In this document: in pieces, positions 9,250-18,400 of the stretch
Position numbering within the stretch: position 1 is the stretch's first letter
Layout: the number at the start of each line of letters is the position of its first letter
From: Pseudarthrobacter sp. GA104
GTDB lineage: Bacteria > Actinomycetota > Actinomycetes > Actinomycetales > Micrococcaceae
Direction of reading: 5' to 3'
Assembly (NCBI RefSeq): GCF_009741265.1
Contig: NZ_WOWL01000001.1
Span: 1,488,001-1,552,000 of the forward strand
Length of the DNA stretch: 64,000 nt
Made by a program: the position numbers and the translations under genes
The notes under the pieces: model-generated
Databases searched by the model: none
Told to the model about the DNA's origin: nothing
What the model saw: the letters and a program-made list of their open reading frames with translations, nothing else

Positions 9250-9325
9250 ATGTTTCCATTGAGGTACGGCCACTCCACCGCGGATGAAGGACCGGGCGCC
9301 TTCTCGGCACGAAAGGATTGGGCCA

Positions 9326-10378
9326 ATGACTGCAACAACGCCGGGAGCTCGCACGGAGGGGGCACCGGAGGGCCGCGCGGGCGCGGAAAAACTCCCAACA
9401 ATCCGGGACGTCGCCCAACTCGCGGGGGTGGCCACATCAACGGTTTCGCGGGCCCTCTCCAAGCCGGACCGGGTCAACCGCCACACCAGGGAACGCATCG
9501 AAGCAGCGGCCGCTCAGCTGAACTACGTGCCCAGCTCACAGGCACAGGGACTCAGTTCAGGGCGCACCAACGCCGTCGCCGTCCTGGTGCCGGACATTAC
9601 CAACCCGTTCTACTTCGACATCATCCGGGGCACCCAGCACCAGCTCAAGGCTGCGGGGTATACGCAGTTGCTGGTAGATACCGAGGAGTCCAATGAAATG
9701 GAGCTTGAAGCGCTCCACAAAATGCGGCGGTCTGCTGACGGGTTCATCCTTGCAGCCTCCCGTTTGACTGATGCGCAACTGGCCGAGGTCTCCGAGACCC
9801 AGCCGCTGGTGACAATCAACCGGGCGTCCACCAGCGCTCCAACGGTTGTCATCGACACGCCCTCCGCGATCATCCAGGCCCTGGAGCACCTGGCGTCCCT
9901 GGGCCACCACCGCGTCTGCTACGTCAGCGGCCCGCCAACATCCTGGTCCAACCGGGCACGGTGGAAGGTCTTCGAGGAGGAATCATCCAAACGCGGCATG
10001 GAAACCCACCGCATTGGCCCCTACACGCCCAAAACAACCTCGGGCGCAGCCGCGGCAGACGCGGCCGTGCGCACCGGCGCCACGGCGTGCATCGTGTTCA
10101 ATGACCTTCTTGCCATCGGAATGCTCCAACGGCTTCGCGAGCGCGGAATCCGCGTACCGGAGGACATCAGCATCGTCGGCTCGGATGACATCTTCGGCGC
10201 AGATTTCTGCAACCCCCCGCTGACCACCATTTCCAGCCCAATCGAGCAGGCCGGCCGGGTGGCTGTATCCATGCTGCTTTCCCAGCTGAATCCTGTTCCA
10301 GGCCGCTCGAGCCGGCAGCTTGCCGTGATGCCCACGCACCTTACGGTGCGGGCCTCCACGGGGCCTGCTCGGGCCTGA
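9326..10378 (+). CDS. LacI family transcriptional regulator
   Basis: A 350-residue LacI/GalR repressor. The N-terminal helix-turn-helix is LPTIRDVAQLAGVATSTVSR, followed by a hinge helix (YVPSSQAQGLSSG) and a periplasmic-binding-protein-like effector domain ending in ISIVGSDDIFGADFCNPPLT. The ATG at 9326 has GAAAGGA 8 bases upstream. An in-frame start at 9284 is possible but lacks a comparable site. Divergent from the uronate operon, it is the likely specific regulator, induced by an imported sugar or uronate (inference). Confidence 0.92.
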   Translation: MTATTPGARTEGAPEGRAGAEKLPTIRDVAQLAGVATSTVSRALSKPDRVNRHTRERIEAAAAQLNYVPSSQAQGLSSGRTNAVAVLVPDITNPFYFDIIRGTQHQLKAAGYTQLLVDTEESNEMELEALHKMRRSADGFILAASRLTDAQLAEVSETQPLVTINRASTSAPTVVIDTPSAIIQALEHLASLGHHRVCYVSGPPTSWSNRARWKVFEEESSKRGMETHRIGPYTPKTTSGAAAADAAVRTGATACIVFNDLLAIGMLQRLRERGIRVPEDISIVGSDDIFGADFCNPPLTTISSPIEQAGRVAVSMLLSQLNPVPGRSSRQLAVMPTHLTVRASTGPARA

Positions 10379-10391
10379 TCCCGGCTGCCTG

Positions 10392-10736
10392 CTACAGCCG
10401 GTCCGTCTTGTCCTCGCCCTTGTGGCCCGCGCCGCGCAGGTTTTCCTGCACCTTGCCGAAAAGGTCCTTGATGGTGGACTCAGCGTTCGTGATGACGTCC
10501 ACGGGCACATAAACGTCGTGGGTAAGCGGCAGGTCGTATTCATCCTTCAGGTGCGTGCCGTTTCCGACCCCCGTCAGGGACAGGTAGACCATCGCCTCCG
10601 TGCGGGCGATTCCCGCGAGCTTTCCAAAGACGATGGTGAACTCGTTGGGCTGGAAGCTGATCGTCTGGCCAATGTGGCTGCGGCCAAGTTCACCAGCGGG
10701 AACAACCTTTTCTGACTGGCTTCCGGTGTAGTCCAT
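10392..10736 (-). CDS. small conserved-looking protein of unknown function
   Basis: A 114-residue soluble protein without signal peptide or membrane segment. It has a beta-rich centre (QTISFQPNEFTIVFGKLAG) and a charged, Gly/Lys-rich tail. AGGAG sits 7 bases before the ATG, supporting translation. It is convergent with the lacI-type gene, with only 13 bases between stops. I recognise no family. Confidence 0.65.
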   Translation of the reverse strand: MDYTGSQSEKVVPAGELGRSHIGQTISFQPNEFTIVFGKLAGIARTEAMVYLSLTGVGNGTHLKDEYDLPLTHDVYVPVDVITNAESTIKDLFGKVQENLRGAGHKGEDKTDRL

Positions 10737-10901
10737 GAACTTCTCCTCAACATCGCCAACAGTTACGCAGGCAGTCTAACCCGGCCCTGAAGAGGCGGTA
10801 CATGGCCGCCGCTCAGGGCTGCACCTCCCCTGCCGCCACAGGCGCGGGCAGGCCCCGGATACAATTTGTACGACTGACTTCAGGCCGGAAGGGGACCATC
10901 C

Positions 10902-11522
10902 GTGGATGCGCTTCGTACCCGCGTCCCCTTCCACTTCCTCCGGTCTTCAGCCATGGCGACCGCCATCCTGACCCTTGCCGCCGGAGCACACCTGGCGGGC
11001 GGCGGCGCGTTGCCGGCCCCCACCGTCATGCTGGCAGTGCTGGCATTGACTGCACTCGGCAGCACCACAGCCGCCCGCCTGCGGTTGGGTTTCCCCGCCG
11101 TCATGGCGCTCCTGGGTGCCGGGCAGCTGACGCTGCATGAGGTCTTTGGTGCCTTCAGCATCCCCGCAGCCGCCGCCGAATCCGGCGCCACGGCAGCTCA
11201 CGGCAGCCACCTGGCCGGAACCGCTGCGCTGCCGCTGGACCACATCTCGGGGGCCGGGGCAGCGGCCGGCCCGCTGATGCTTGCGGCCCACATCCTGGCG
11301 ACGCTGGGGTCCGCGCTCCTTCTCGCCAAGGGCGAGGACGCACTGTGGGCGCTTGCTGCCTGGCTTCGGCCCCTCGTGGCGCTCCCCCGGCCGGCAGCGT
11401 GCGACGGCGGCGCCGCGCCTTTGTTTCCTTTCGCACCTTTCGCCGTGCCGCTGCGTCCCTGGCGCAACCTTCGGCAGGACAGCCGGCGCGGCCCGCCTTC
11501 CGCCGTCGCGCTTTCCTCCTGA
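10902..11522 (+). CDS. polytopic membrane protein upstream of the YcnI gene
   Basis: A 206-residue Ala/Leu-rich protein with about four predicted membrane segments (roughly residues 18-35, 40-58, 62-80 and 120-145), an internal His-containing stretch (AAHGSHLAG) and a Pro/Arg-rich C terminus. It starts with GTG at 10902 preceded by GGAAGGGGA. It is followed after 78 bases by the copper-binding YcnI homologue on the same strand, which suggests a role in a metal-related envelope locus. That role is inferred from the neighbour only. Confidence 0.7.
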   Translation: MDALRTRVPFHFLRSSAMATAILTLAAGAHLAGGGALPAPTVMLAVLALTALGSTTAARLRLGFPAVMALLGAGQLTLHEVFGAFSIPAAAAESGATAAHGSHLAGTAALPLDHISGAGAAAGPLMLAAHILATLGSALLLAKGEDALWALAAWLRPLVALPRPAACDGGAAPLFPFAPFAVPLRPWRNLRQDSRRGPPSAVALSS

Positions 11523-11600
11523 CCCCGCCGGATCCTTCCGGCGCGGACCCCGAAAACCTACGCACCCCGGCCGTTCCGGCGTGCGCCAGAAAGGCAACCC

Positions 11601-12320
11601 ATGAACACCCCATTCCTTCGCCGTGCCCTGAAAACTTCCGCCGCAACCGGAGGTGCTGCCATGCTCCTGCTGGCGGCCGCGGGCGGTGCCGCCGCACATG
11701 TCGGCGTAACGCCGGACAAGACCTCGGCCAACTCCTACGCCCTGCTCACCTTCGCGGTCCCCCACGGCTGCGACGGATCGGGTACCACCAAGGTGGCCAT
11801 CACGCTCCCTGCGGAGCTGAACGATGCCCAGCCCACCGTCAACCCCAACTGGACGGCGGAGAAGGTGACCGAGCAGCTCGCCGAGCCCAGGAAGCTCGCC
11901 GACGGCTCCTCAATCACCAAGCGGACCAGCCAGGTGGTCTACACAGCCAAAGCACCCCTGGAACACCAGCTTCGGGACACTCTGGTCCTTTCCGTAAAAC
12001 TCCCCGATGCGGCGGGAACAACGCTGTATTTCCCCACCCTCCAGACCTGCGAGGCGGGGCAGACCGACTGGTCCGAGATCCCGAAGGACGGCCAGGACCC
12101 GCACTCCCTGAAGGCTCCCGCGCCGTCGGTCACCATCACCGGGGCAGCCGGCGCCGGCGGCCCCGGAACAGAACATGCCGCAGCAGTCGCCGACGGCGGC
12201 GCAGCGGCACGTGCAGATGGCGGTGCCGACGCGCGCAGCTGGGCGGGCCTGGCGGCGGGGGTCGGCGGGCTGGTGCTGGGCGGCGCGGCGTTCGTCCGGA
12301 GCGCTGCACGGCGCAAGTAG
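11601..12320 (+). CDS. ycnI: YcnI-family (DUF1775) copper-binding surface protein
   Basis: A 239-residue exported protein. The signal peptide ends ...GGAAA, so the mature chain would begin with His33 (HVGVTPDK). In studied YcnI proteins this N-terminal His, together with a conserved Trp and Glu, forms a mono-histidine copper site, and a Trp is present here in NPNWTAEK. The cupin-like DUF1775 domain covers about residues 33-180. A Gly/Ala linker leads to a C-terminal membrane anchor (WAGLAAGVGGLVLGGAAF) with a basic tail. AAAGG precedes the ATG. Confidence 0.9.
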   Translation: MNTPFLRRALKTSAATGGAAMLLLAAAGGAAAHVGVTPDKTSANSYALLTFAVPHGCDGSGTTKVAITLPAELNDAQPTVNPNWTAEKVTEQLAEPRKLADGSSITKRTSQVVYTAKAPLEHQLRDTLVLSVKLPDAAGTTLYFPTLQTCEAGQTDWSEIPKDGQDPHSLKAPAPSVTITGAAGAGGPGTEHAAAVADGGAAARADGGADARSWAGLAAGVGGLVLGGAAFVRSAARRK

Positions 12321-12326
12321 TCCGCC

Positions 12327-12359
12327 TTGATGCCCGGATCATCACGATCCGGGCATCAA
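12327..12359. terminator. perfect inverted repeat after ycnI
   Basis: A perfect 14-bp stem (TTGATGCCCGGATC) with a 5-base loop starts 6 bases after the ycnI stop. No long T run follows, so it is either a weak intrinsic terminator or an mRNA-stabilising hairpin. Confidence 0.6.
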
Positions 12360-12419
12360 AATGCCGTGCGGCCTCGTGGCGTCGTTGACGCGGGCTCCTG
12401 CTGCGGCGAAGGTGGTGCC

Positions 12420-13064
12420 ATGAGGTCTCAGCGAATTTTCCAGGGGTTGGTCATTTCCACGGCTGCCGCGTCGGCGGCATTGATGCTTAGTGCCTGCAGT
12501 CCGGGCCAGTCGCAGGCACAGACGACTCCGCCGGCAGGCACCAGCTCAGCCAGCCCGGACGCAACGTCCGCTGCTCCCACGACGTCGGCACCGCCGTCGT
12601 CGTCCGGCACGCCCACCGGCTCAGAGACCGCGGCGCCGGGTACACCTGCCCGCTGCAAGGCGGCAGGGCTTACGGCTGCTACCGATGCGTCGGGGGGCGG
12701 GGCCGCCGGCAGTGTCTACATGAAGCTCAACCTCACCAACACCGGCGCAGAACCGTGCATCCTCCAGGGCTTTGCCGGCGTCTCCCTGGCAGCGGATGGC
12801 GCCGGTGCCCCCATCGGCGCGCCCGCCACCCGCGATGAAACCACCGCACCGGCCGACGTCCTCCTGGCACCCGGCCAGACCGGCTCCGCCGTGCTGCGCT
12901 ACACCCAGGCCGGAAACTACCCGGACTGCGCCATGGTGGACGCCGCCGGCTACCGGATCTACCCGCCCGAGGACACCGACTCCCTGTTCCTGGCCCAGCC
13001 CACGCGCGCCTGCAGCAATGCCGGAATCACGCTGCTGACCATCGGGCCGTTCCAGCCGGCCTGA
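12420..13064 (+). CDS. DUF4232-type lipoprotein
   Basis: A 214-residue exported lipoprotein with lipobox LMLSAC (Cys26), a Thr/Pro/Ser/Ala-rich tether to about residue 75 and a compact domain typical of DUF4232. The domain has Cys pairs in ARCKAAG, EPCILQGFAG, YPDCAM and TRACSNAG that could form disulfides. Function of the family is unknown. The ATG at 12420 gives a clean signal peptide; an upstream in-frame start would run through the terminator-like hairpin. Confidence 0.82.
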   Translation: MRSQRIFQGLVISTAAASAALMLSACSPGQSQAQTTPPAGTSSASPDATSAAPTTSAPPSSSGTPTGSETAAPGTPARCKAAGLTAATDASGGGAAGSVYMKLNLTNTGAEPCILQGFAGVSLAADGAGAPIGAPATRDETTAPADVLLAPGQTGSAVLRYTQAGNYPDCAMVDAAGYRIYPPEDTDSLFLAQPTRACSNAGITLLTIGPFQPA

Positions 13065-13092
13065 CCTTCCCCCCGGAAACAGTCCAAGGAAA

Positions 13093-13130
13093 GCTGCAGG
13101 CGGTCCGGCGAGTGCCGGGCCGCCTGCAGC
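13093..13130. terminator. strong hairpin between convergent genes
   Basis: A 17-bp stem (one G-T wobble) with loop GAGT lies between the DUF4232 gene and the convergent DUF4383 gene. It is positioned to act as a bidirectional terminator. Confidence 0.7.
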
Positions 13131-13143
13131 TGTCTGTGCTGTG

Positions 13144-13191
13144 TTGCTGACGTGCGTGGTTACTGACGTGCGTGGTTGCTGACGTGCGTGG
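13144..13191. repeat. three tandem copies of a 16-bp unit
   Basis: The unit TTGCTGACGTGCGTGG occurs at 13144-13159, 13160-13175 (one substitution, TTACTG) and 13176-13191. The array ends 3 bases before the stop codon of the DUF4383 gene. It is probably a slippage-prone minisatellite. Confidence 0.85.
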
Positions 13192-13194
13192 TGC

Positions 13195-13668
13195 TTACCT
13201 GGTGGCAGTGGTGGGGCGTCCCGCGCGGGCGGTACCCCGTGACAGGGCGACTCCCAGGCCAACCATTGCCACGCCAAGGACGAAGTGCAGCCAGTCGTCC
13301 GCGGTGTTCACCGGGACAAAGTTCGCAGCGGTGTCCTTGCCGATCAGCAGGCCGTAGATCCAGAGGACCAGGTAGATGGCACCGCCGCCCACCAGGTAAT
13401 TCCTGGACTGCACGGCGCTGCGGGCCATCGCGATGCCGGCCGCGCCGAAGAGCACGTGGACGATGTTGTGCAGCACCGACACCTGGAAAATCCCCAGCAG
13501 CAGCGCTTCCGAACCATGTCCGGCGAAACCCAGGGCCTGGTAGTTGGTGGTGACGCCTGGAATGAACCCCAGGAGGCCCACTAAGAAGAAGACTGCACCC
13601 ACCGCAAGGGCTGTCTTTTGAATGTTGGTCCGGTCCACCGCGCGACCGTCGGAACTCATGCTGGTCAT
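13195..13668 (-). CDS. DUF4383 family membrane protein
   Basis: A 157-residue protein with four membrane helices. The pattern of DUF4383 is clear: a first helix after TALAVGAVFFLVGLLGFIPG, the segment LGIFQVSVLHNIVHVLFGAAG with conserved His residues, and the C-terminal ADDWLHFVLGVAMVGLGVAL. GGAGAG precedes the ATG. Function unknown. Divergent from the FAD/Rieske gene across an AT-rich promoter region. Confidence 0.85.
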   Translation of the reverse strand: MTSMSSDGRAVDRTNIQKTALAVGAVFFLVGLLGFIPGVTTNYQALGFAGHGSEALLLGIFQVSVLHNIVHVLFGAAGIAMARSAVQSRNYLVGGGAIYLVLWIYGLLIGKDTAANFVPVNTADDWLHFVLGVAMVGLGVALSRGTARAGRPTTATR

Positions 13669-13738
13669 GATCTCTCCTGTTTGCCGTTATGTTCACACCG
13701 TGGCTGCCGCCTGACCATAGACTTAAACCCCGACATCA

Positions 13739-13750
13739 TAAGTATACTTA
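13739..13750. promoter_or_regulatory. AT-rich palindrome in a divergent promoter region
   Basis: TAAGTATACTTA is a perfect 12-bp palindrome inside an unusually AT-rich stretch (about 13720-13775) between the DUF4383 gene and the FAD/Rieske gene. It looks like a dimeric repressor or activator operator. No regulator gene adjoins it, so the binding protein is unknown. Confidence 0.5.
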
Positions 13751-13828
13751 GTAAACAGATTGGGATTCATAACAGACCCATCACAAATGGCCCACCAGGA
13801 CCTGGAGCAAAAGGCAGGCTGAGCAGGC

Positions 13829-15352
13829 ATGACGTCGATTTGGTTGGATCGGGCGGACACTTTCACAACGGACCCGTTCGAACCCGGAAGCAGCTATGAC
13901 ACCGTGGTGGCAGGCGCCGGACTCACCGGCCTCGTCACGGCACTCCTCCTGGCCCGTTCGGGGCAGAAAGTGCTCGTCCTGGAGGCCAGGTACCCCGGCG
14001 CAGTCACCACAGGAAACACCACCGCCAAAGTGTCCCTGCTCCAGGGGACCTTCCTGTCACAGCTCGCCCGCCAGTACTCGCAGAAGCAGGTGCAGGCATA
14101 TGTGGACGGCAACCGCGAAGGCCAGGCCTGGCTCCTGCGCTACCTCGACGAGAACGGAGTGCCGTACCAGCGGAGGGACGCCTATACCTACGCCGCGTCC
14201 CCCCAGGGCACGGAAAAGCTCCGCGAAGAGGTCAGTGCCGGCACCACCGCCGGGCTGGACATGGAATACGTGCGCGACGCCGGACTGCCGTTTGCCGTTC
14301 ACGGCGCCGTGCGCCTGGCGGACCAGGCACAGATCAACCCGATGGAGGTGCTGGACGTCCTGGTGTCCGACCTCCGCAGCCGGGGCGGATCGGTCGTGGG
14401 CGGCGTGCGGCTCCGGGACGTCACGGGCGCCGGACCCGCCACGGTCCACACAGCCCAGGGCAACGTCACCGCCAACCAGGTGGTGCTGGCCACCGGCATC
14501 CCGGTGCTGGACCGCGGCCTGTACTTCGCCAAGCTCACACCCAGCCGCTCCTACGCGGCGGCGCTGCAGCTGCAGGAGGACCAGGCGCCTCCACCGGGAA
14601 TGTACCTCTCAGTGGAACAACCCACCCATTCGCTGCGGGACTATGAGGCGGACGGCCGGCGGCTGCTGCTGGTGGGCGGGCACGGACACCATGTGGGCAG
14701 GGCCAGGTCCGAGAAACACCACCTGGGCAGCCTCCTCGACTGGGCCGTGCGGCATTACCCCGGCGCGGTTGCCACCCATACCTGGTCCGCGCAGGATTAC
14801 CTGCCAACCAACCTCATGCCCTTCTTCGGCAAGTTCCCCCGCGGCAAAGGCCATATCTACTTCGGTACCGGCTACAACAAGTGGGGCATGACCAACGCGG
14901 TGGCCGCCGCCGTCGGAATTTCCGCTGACATCCTGGGCGGGAACGTGCCATGGGCGAACACCATCCACCACCGCGTTACCGCACCCTCCGGCGCCCTGTC
15001 CGCCGTCGCCCTAAATGCGGGAGTAGCAGCCAAGCTGGCCTCCGGCTGGGGACAGGTGGCTGCCCAGGGCCTGCGGAGGGACAAAAGCCAGCCTGCTGAG
15101 CCCGCGCCGGTGGTTCCGGCCGAAGGCGAGGGCAAGGTTTACCGCGAGGGACCCAAACCAGTGGCCGTGTCCACCGTTGCCGGCACCACGTGCAGGCTGT
15201 CCGCCGTCTGCACCCACCTCGGCGGGATCCTGCACTGGAATGACAGCGAGCTGACGTGGGACTGCCCACTGCACGGCTCCCGTTTCAGCAGCGACGGAAA
15301 GCTCCTGGAAGGGCCCGCCACCAAGGACCTTCCGGCCGCAGGAAAGGCTTGA
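13829..15352 (+). CDS. FAD-dependent oxidoreductase with C-terminal Rieske domain
   Basis: A 507-residue fusion. The N-terminal DAO-type FAD domain carries the dinucleotide motif VVAGAGLTGLVTALLLARSG (about residues 26-45). A Rieske [2Fe-2S] domain closes the protein, with ligands Cys461-x-His463 (CTHLGG) and Cys479-x2-His482 (CPLHGS). Known homologues (YhfW-like) are cytosolic and of unclear substrate. Electrons presumably pass between flavin and cluster. Placement next to a DUF4383 membrane protein with shared promoter region suggests stress- or redox-linked expression (inference). Confidence 0.9.
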   Translation: MTSIWLDRADTFTTDPFEPGSSYDTVVAGAGLTGLVTALLLARSGQKVLVLEARYPGAVTTGNTTAKVSLLQGTFLSQLARQYSQKQVQAYVDGNREGQAWLLRYLDENGVPYQRRDAYTYAASPQGTEKLREEVSAGTTAGLDMEYVRDAGLPFAVHGAVRLADQAQINPMEVLDVLVSDLRSRGGSVVGGVRLRDVTGAGPATVHTAQGNVTANQVVLATGIPVLDRGLYFAKLTPSRSYAAALQLQEDQAPPPGMYLSVEQPTHSLRDYEADGRRLLLVGGHGHHVGRARSEKHHLGSLLDWAVRHYPGAVATHTWSAQDYLPTNLMPFFGKFPRGKGHIYFGTGYNKWGMTNAVAAAVGISADILGGNVPWANTIHHRVTAPSGALSAVALNAGVAAKLASGWGQVAAQGLRRDKSQPAEPAPVVPAEGEGKVYREGPKPVAVSTVAGTTCRLSAVCTHLGGILHWNDSELTWDCPLHGSRFSSDGKLLEGPATKDLPAAGKA

Positions 15353-15430
15353 GCCAGGCATCGGGGAGGCCTGCGGCAAGGCCGGAGCACGGCCGGCATC
15401 AGTGTCGGTGGCTTGGGGCATGATGGAGGC

Positions 15431-18400
15431 ATGATCCAGGAACAGGGCCCCCAAACTGGAAACACCAATGGCGGGACTGCCGGCGGGAATGCCGGCGGCG
15501 CCGCCGCCATGGCACAGTTCAGCCGGCCCACCAGGGACTGGTTCCTCGGCGCCTTCTCAGGGCCGACGCCCGCACAGGAGGGCGCGTGGCGGGCGATTTC
15601 CTCAGGTTCGCACGCCCTGGTGGTGGCTCCTACCGGTTCGGGTAAGACCCTTGCCGCTTTCCTCTGGGCGCTGGACCGGCTGCTCATCGCCTCCACCGAA
15701 GAAACGGAGGCTGCCGAGCGCCATGCCGCCGCATCCGGCGCTGCCGCTGCCACGGGCGAAAAGGCCCCCGCCAAAGGCAAGCGGATACGGGCCCCCAAGC
15801 GCAAGACCCGAGTCCTCTACATCTCGCCGCTGAAAGCCCTTGGCGTGGACGTCGAACGGAACCTCCGCTCGCCGCTGATCGGCATCACCCAGACCGCCAA
15901 GCGGCTCGGCCTGCCGGCACCGCTGACCACCGTGGGCGTGCGCTCGGGGGATACTACTGCCGCGGACCGCCGGACGCTGCTGACCAGCCCGCCGGACATC
16001 CTCATCACCACCCCGGAATCGCTGTTCCTGATGCTGACCTCCAGGGCACGGGAAACGCTGGCCGAAGTGGACACCGTCATCATCGATGAAGTCCACGCGG
16101 TGGCCGGGACTAAACGCGGCGCCCACCTGGCCGTCTCACTCGAACGGCTGGATGCCTTGCTGCCCAAGCCGGCGCAGCGCATCGGCCTGTCCGCCACGGT
16201 GGAACCCAAGGAGCTCGTGGCGCAGTTCCTCGCAGGGTCGGCACCGGTGGAAATCGTGGCCCCGCCCGCCAAGAAGAACTGGGACCTCACAGTCTCCGTT
16301 CCCGTGGAGGACATGTCCGACCTCCAGGGCGCTGCCGGCGCCTTTGACTCGGGCCCGGCCTCCGGACTGCAGCCGCAGGCATCCATCTGGCCGCATGTGG
16401 AAGAAAAGATCGTGGACCTGGTACTCGCCAACCAGTCCACGATCGTCTTTGCCAACTCCCGCCGGCTGTCCGAGCGGCTCACGGCACGGCTCAACGAGAT
16501 TTACGCTGAGCGGCAGCTGGTGGCCGTGGGCGGCGGCTGGGATGATCCGGGCTCCCAACCGGCGTCAGGGATTCCCGCCTCCACGGCCACGCCCGCGCAC
16601 ATGATGGCGCAGGCGGGAAGCTCGGCGGGCGCGGATCCGGTGCTGGCGCGCGCGCACCACGGCTCGGTTTCCAAGGACCAGCGTGCGCTCATTGAGGACG
16701 ACCTGAAGTCCGGGCGGCTGCGGTGCGTGGTGGCCACCTCGTCCCTGGAACTGGGCATCGACATGGGTGCCGTGGACCTGGTGGTGCAGGTGGAATCGCC
16801 GCCGTCCGTTGCCAGCGGCCTGCAGCGGGTGGGCCGCGCCGGCCACCAGGTGGGCGAAGTCTCCCAGGGTGTCCTCTTCCCAAAGCACCGTGCCGACCTC
16901 GTCCACACAGCCATCACCGTGGAGCGGATGCTGGCAGGCAAGATCGAGCGCCTCAGCATCCCCGCCAATCCCCTGGACATCCTGGCCCAGCAGACCGTCG
17001 CTGCCGCCGCCCTCGGCAGCATCGACGTTGAGGAATGGTTCGCCACCGTGCGGCGCTCCGCCCCTTTCGCGTCCCTCCCCCGCTCCGCCTTCGAAGCCAC
17101 CCTTGACCTGCTGGCCGGCCGCTACCCGTCGGACGAGTTCGCCGAGCTTCGTCCCAGGATCATCTGGGACCGCAACGAAGGCACCATCGAGGGCAGGCCG
17201 GGGGCTCAGCGCCTGGCCGTGACCTCCGGCGGAACCATCCCGGACCGTGGCCTCTTCGGCGTGTACATCATCGGCACCGAAGTGGAAGGTGCCGCATCCC
17301 CTTCCGCTGACGGCAAGCCGGCGCCCGCGCCAAAGGGAGGACGGCGCGTCGGCGAGCTGGACGAGGAAATGGTGTACGAGTCCCGGGTGGGGGACGTCTT
17401 TGCCCTGGGCGCGACGAGCTGGAAAATCGAGGACATCACGCACGACCGAGTGCTTGTCTCCCCGGCCTTTGGCCAGCCGGGCAAGCTTCCCTTCTGGAAG
17501 GGCGATTCCCTGGGCCGGCCCGTGGACCTGGGGCGCGCCCTCGGCGCGTTCGTCCGCGAACTGTCAGCCTCCGACGTCGGCCCTGCCACCGAGCGCTGCG
17601 AGGCAAGCGGCCTGGATGCCTTCGCGGCAAACAACCTGATCCAGTACCTCAAAGAGCAGAAACTGGCCACCGAGGTTGTACCGAACGACACCACGCTGGT
17701 GGTGGAGCGGTTCCATGACGAGCTGGGCGACTGGCGGGTGATCCTGCACAGCCCCTTCGGCATGCCCGTGCACGCGCCCTGGGCCCTCGCCGTCGGGCAG
17801 CGGCTCCACCAGCGCTATGGAATGGACGGCTCCGCCATGGCCGCCGACGACGGGATCGTGCTTCGGGTGCCCATGATGGAGGATGAGCCGCCGGGAGCGG
17901 AGCTGTTCCTGTTCGACCCCGAGGAGCTGGAACAGATCGTCACCGCAGAGGTGGGCGGCAGCGCGCTCTTCGCGTCGCGGTTCCGGGAGTGTGCCGCCCG
18001 TGCCCTGCTGCTGCCGCGGCAGACTCCCGGCAAGCGGCAGCCACTGTGGCAGCAGCGGCAGCGCTCCGCGCAGCTGCTCGATGTTGCACGGAAGTACCCG
18101 ACCTTCCCCATCGTGCTGGAAACCGTCCGTGAATGCCTGCAGGACGTTTATGACCTTCCCGCTTTGAAGGACATCGCGGCGTCGGTGGAGCGGCGCGAGC
18201 TGAGGATTGTCCAGACCACCACCTCCCAGCCGTCGCCGTTCGCCAAGTCCCTCCTGTTCGGGTACGTGGCACAGTTCCTCTACGAGGGCGACTCCCCGCT
18301 GGCTGAGCGCCGGGCTGCCGCACTCGCCCTGGACTCCACGCTCCTCAACGAGCTGCTGGGGCGGGTGGAACTTCGCGAACTGCTGGATCCCAAGGTCATC

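Noticed and set aside
13144..13191. short tandem repeats considered as a CRISPR remnant
   Set aside because: Units are contiguous with no spacers and no cas genes are in the window.
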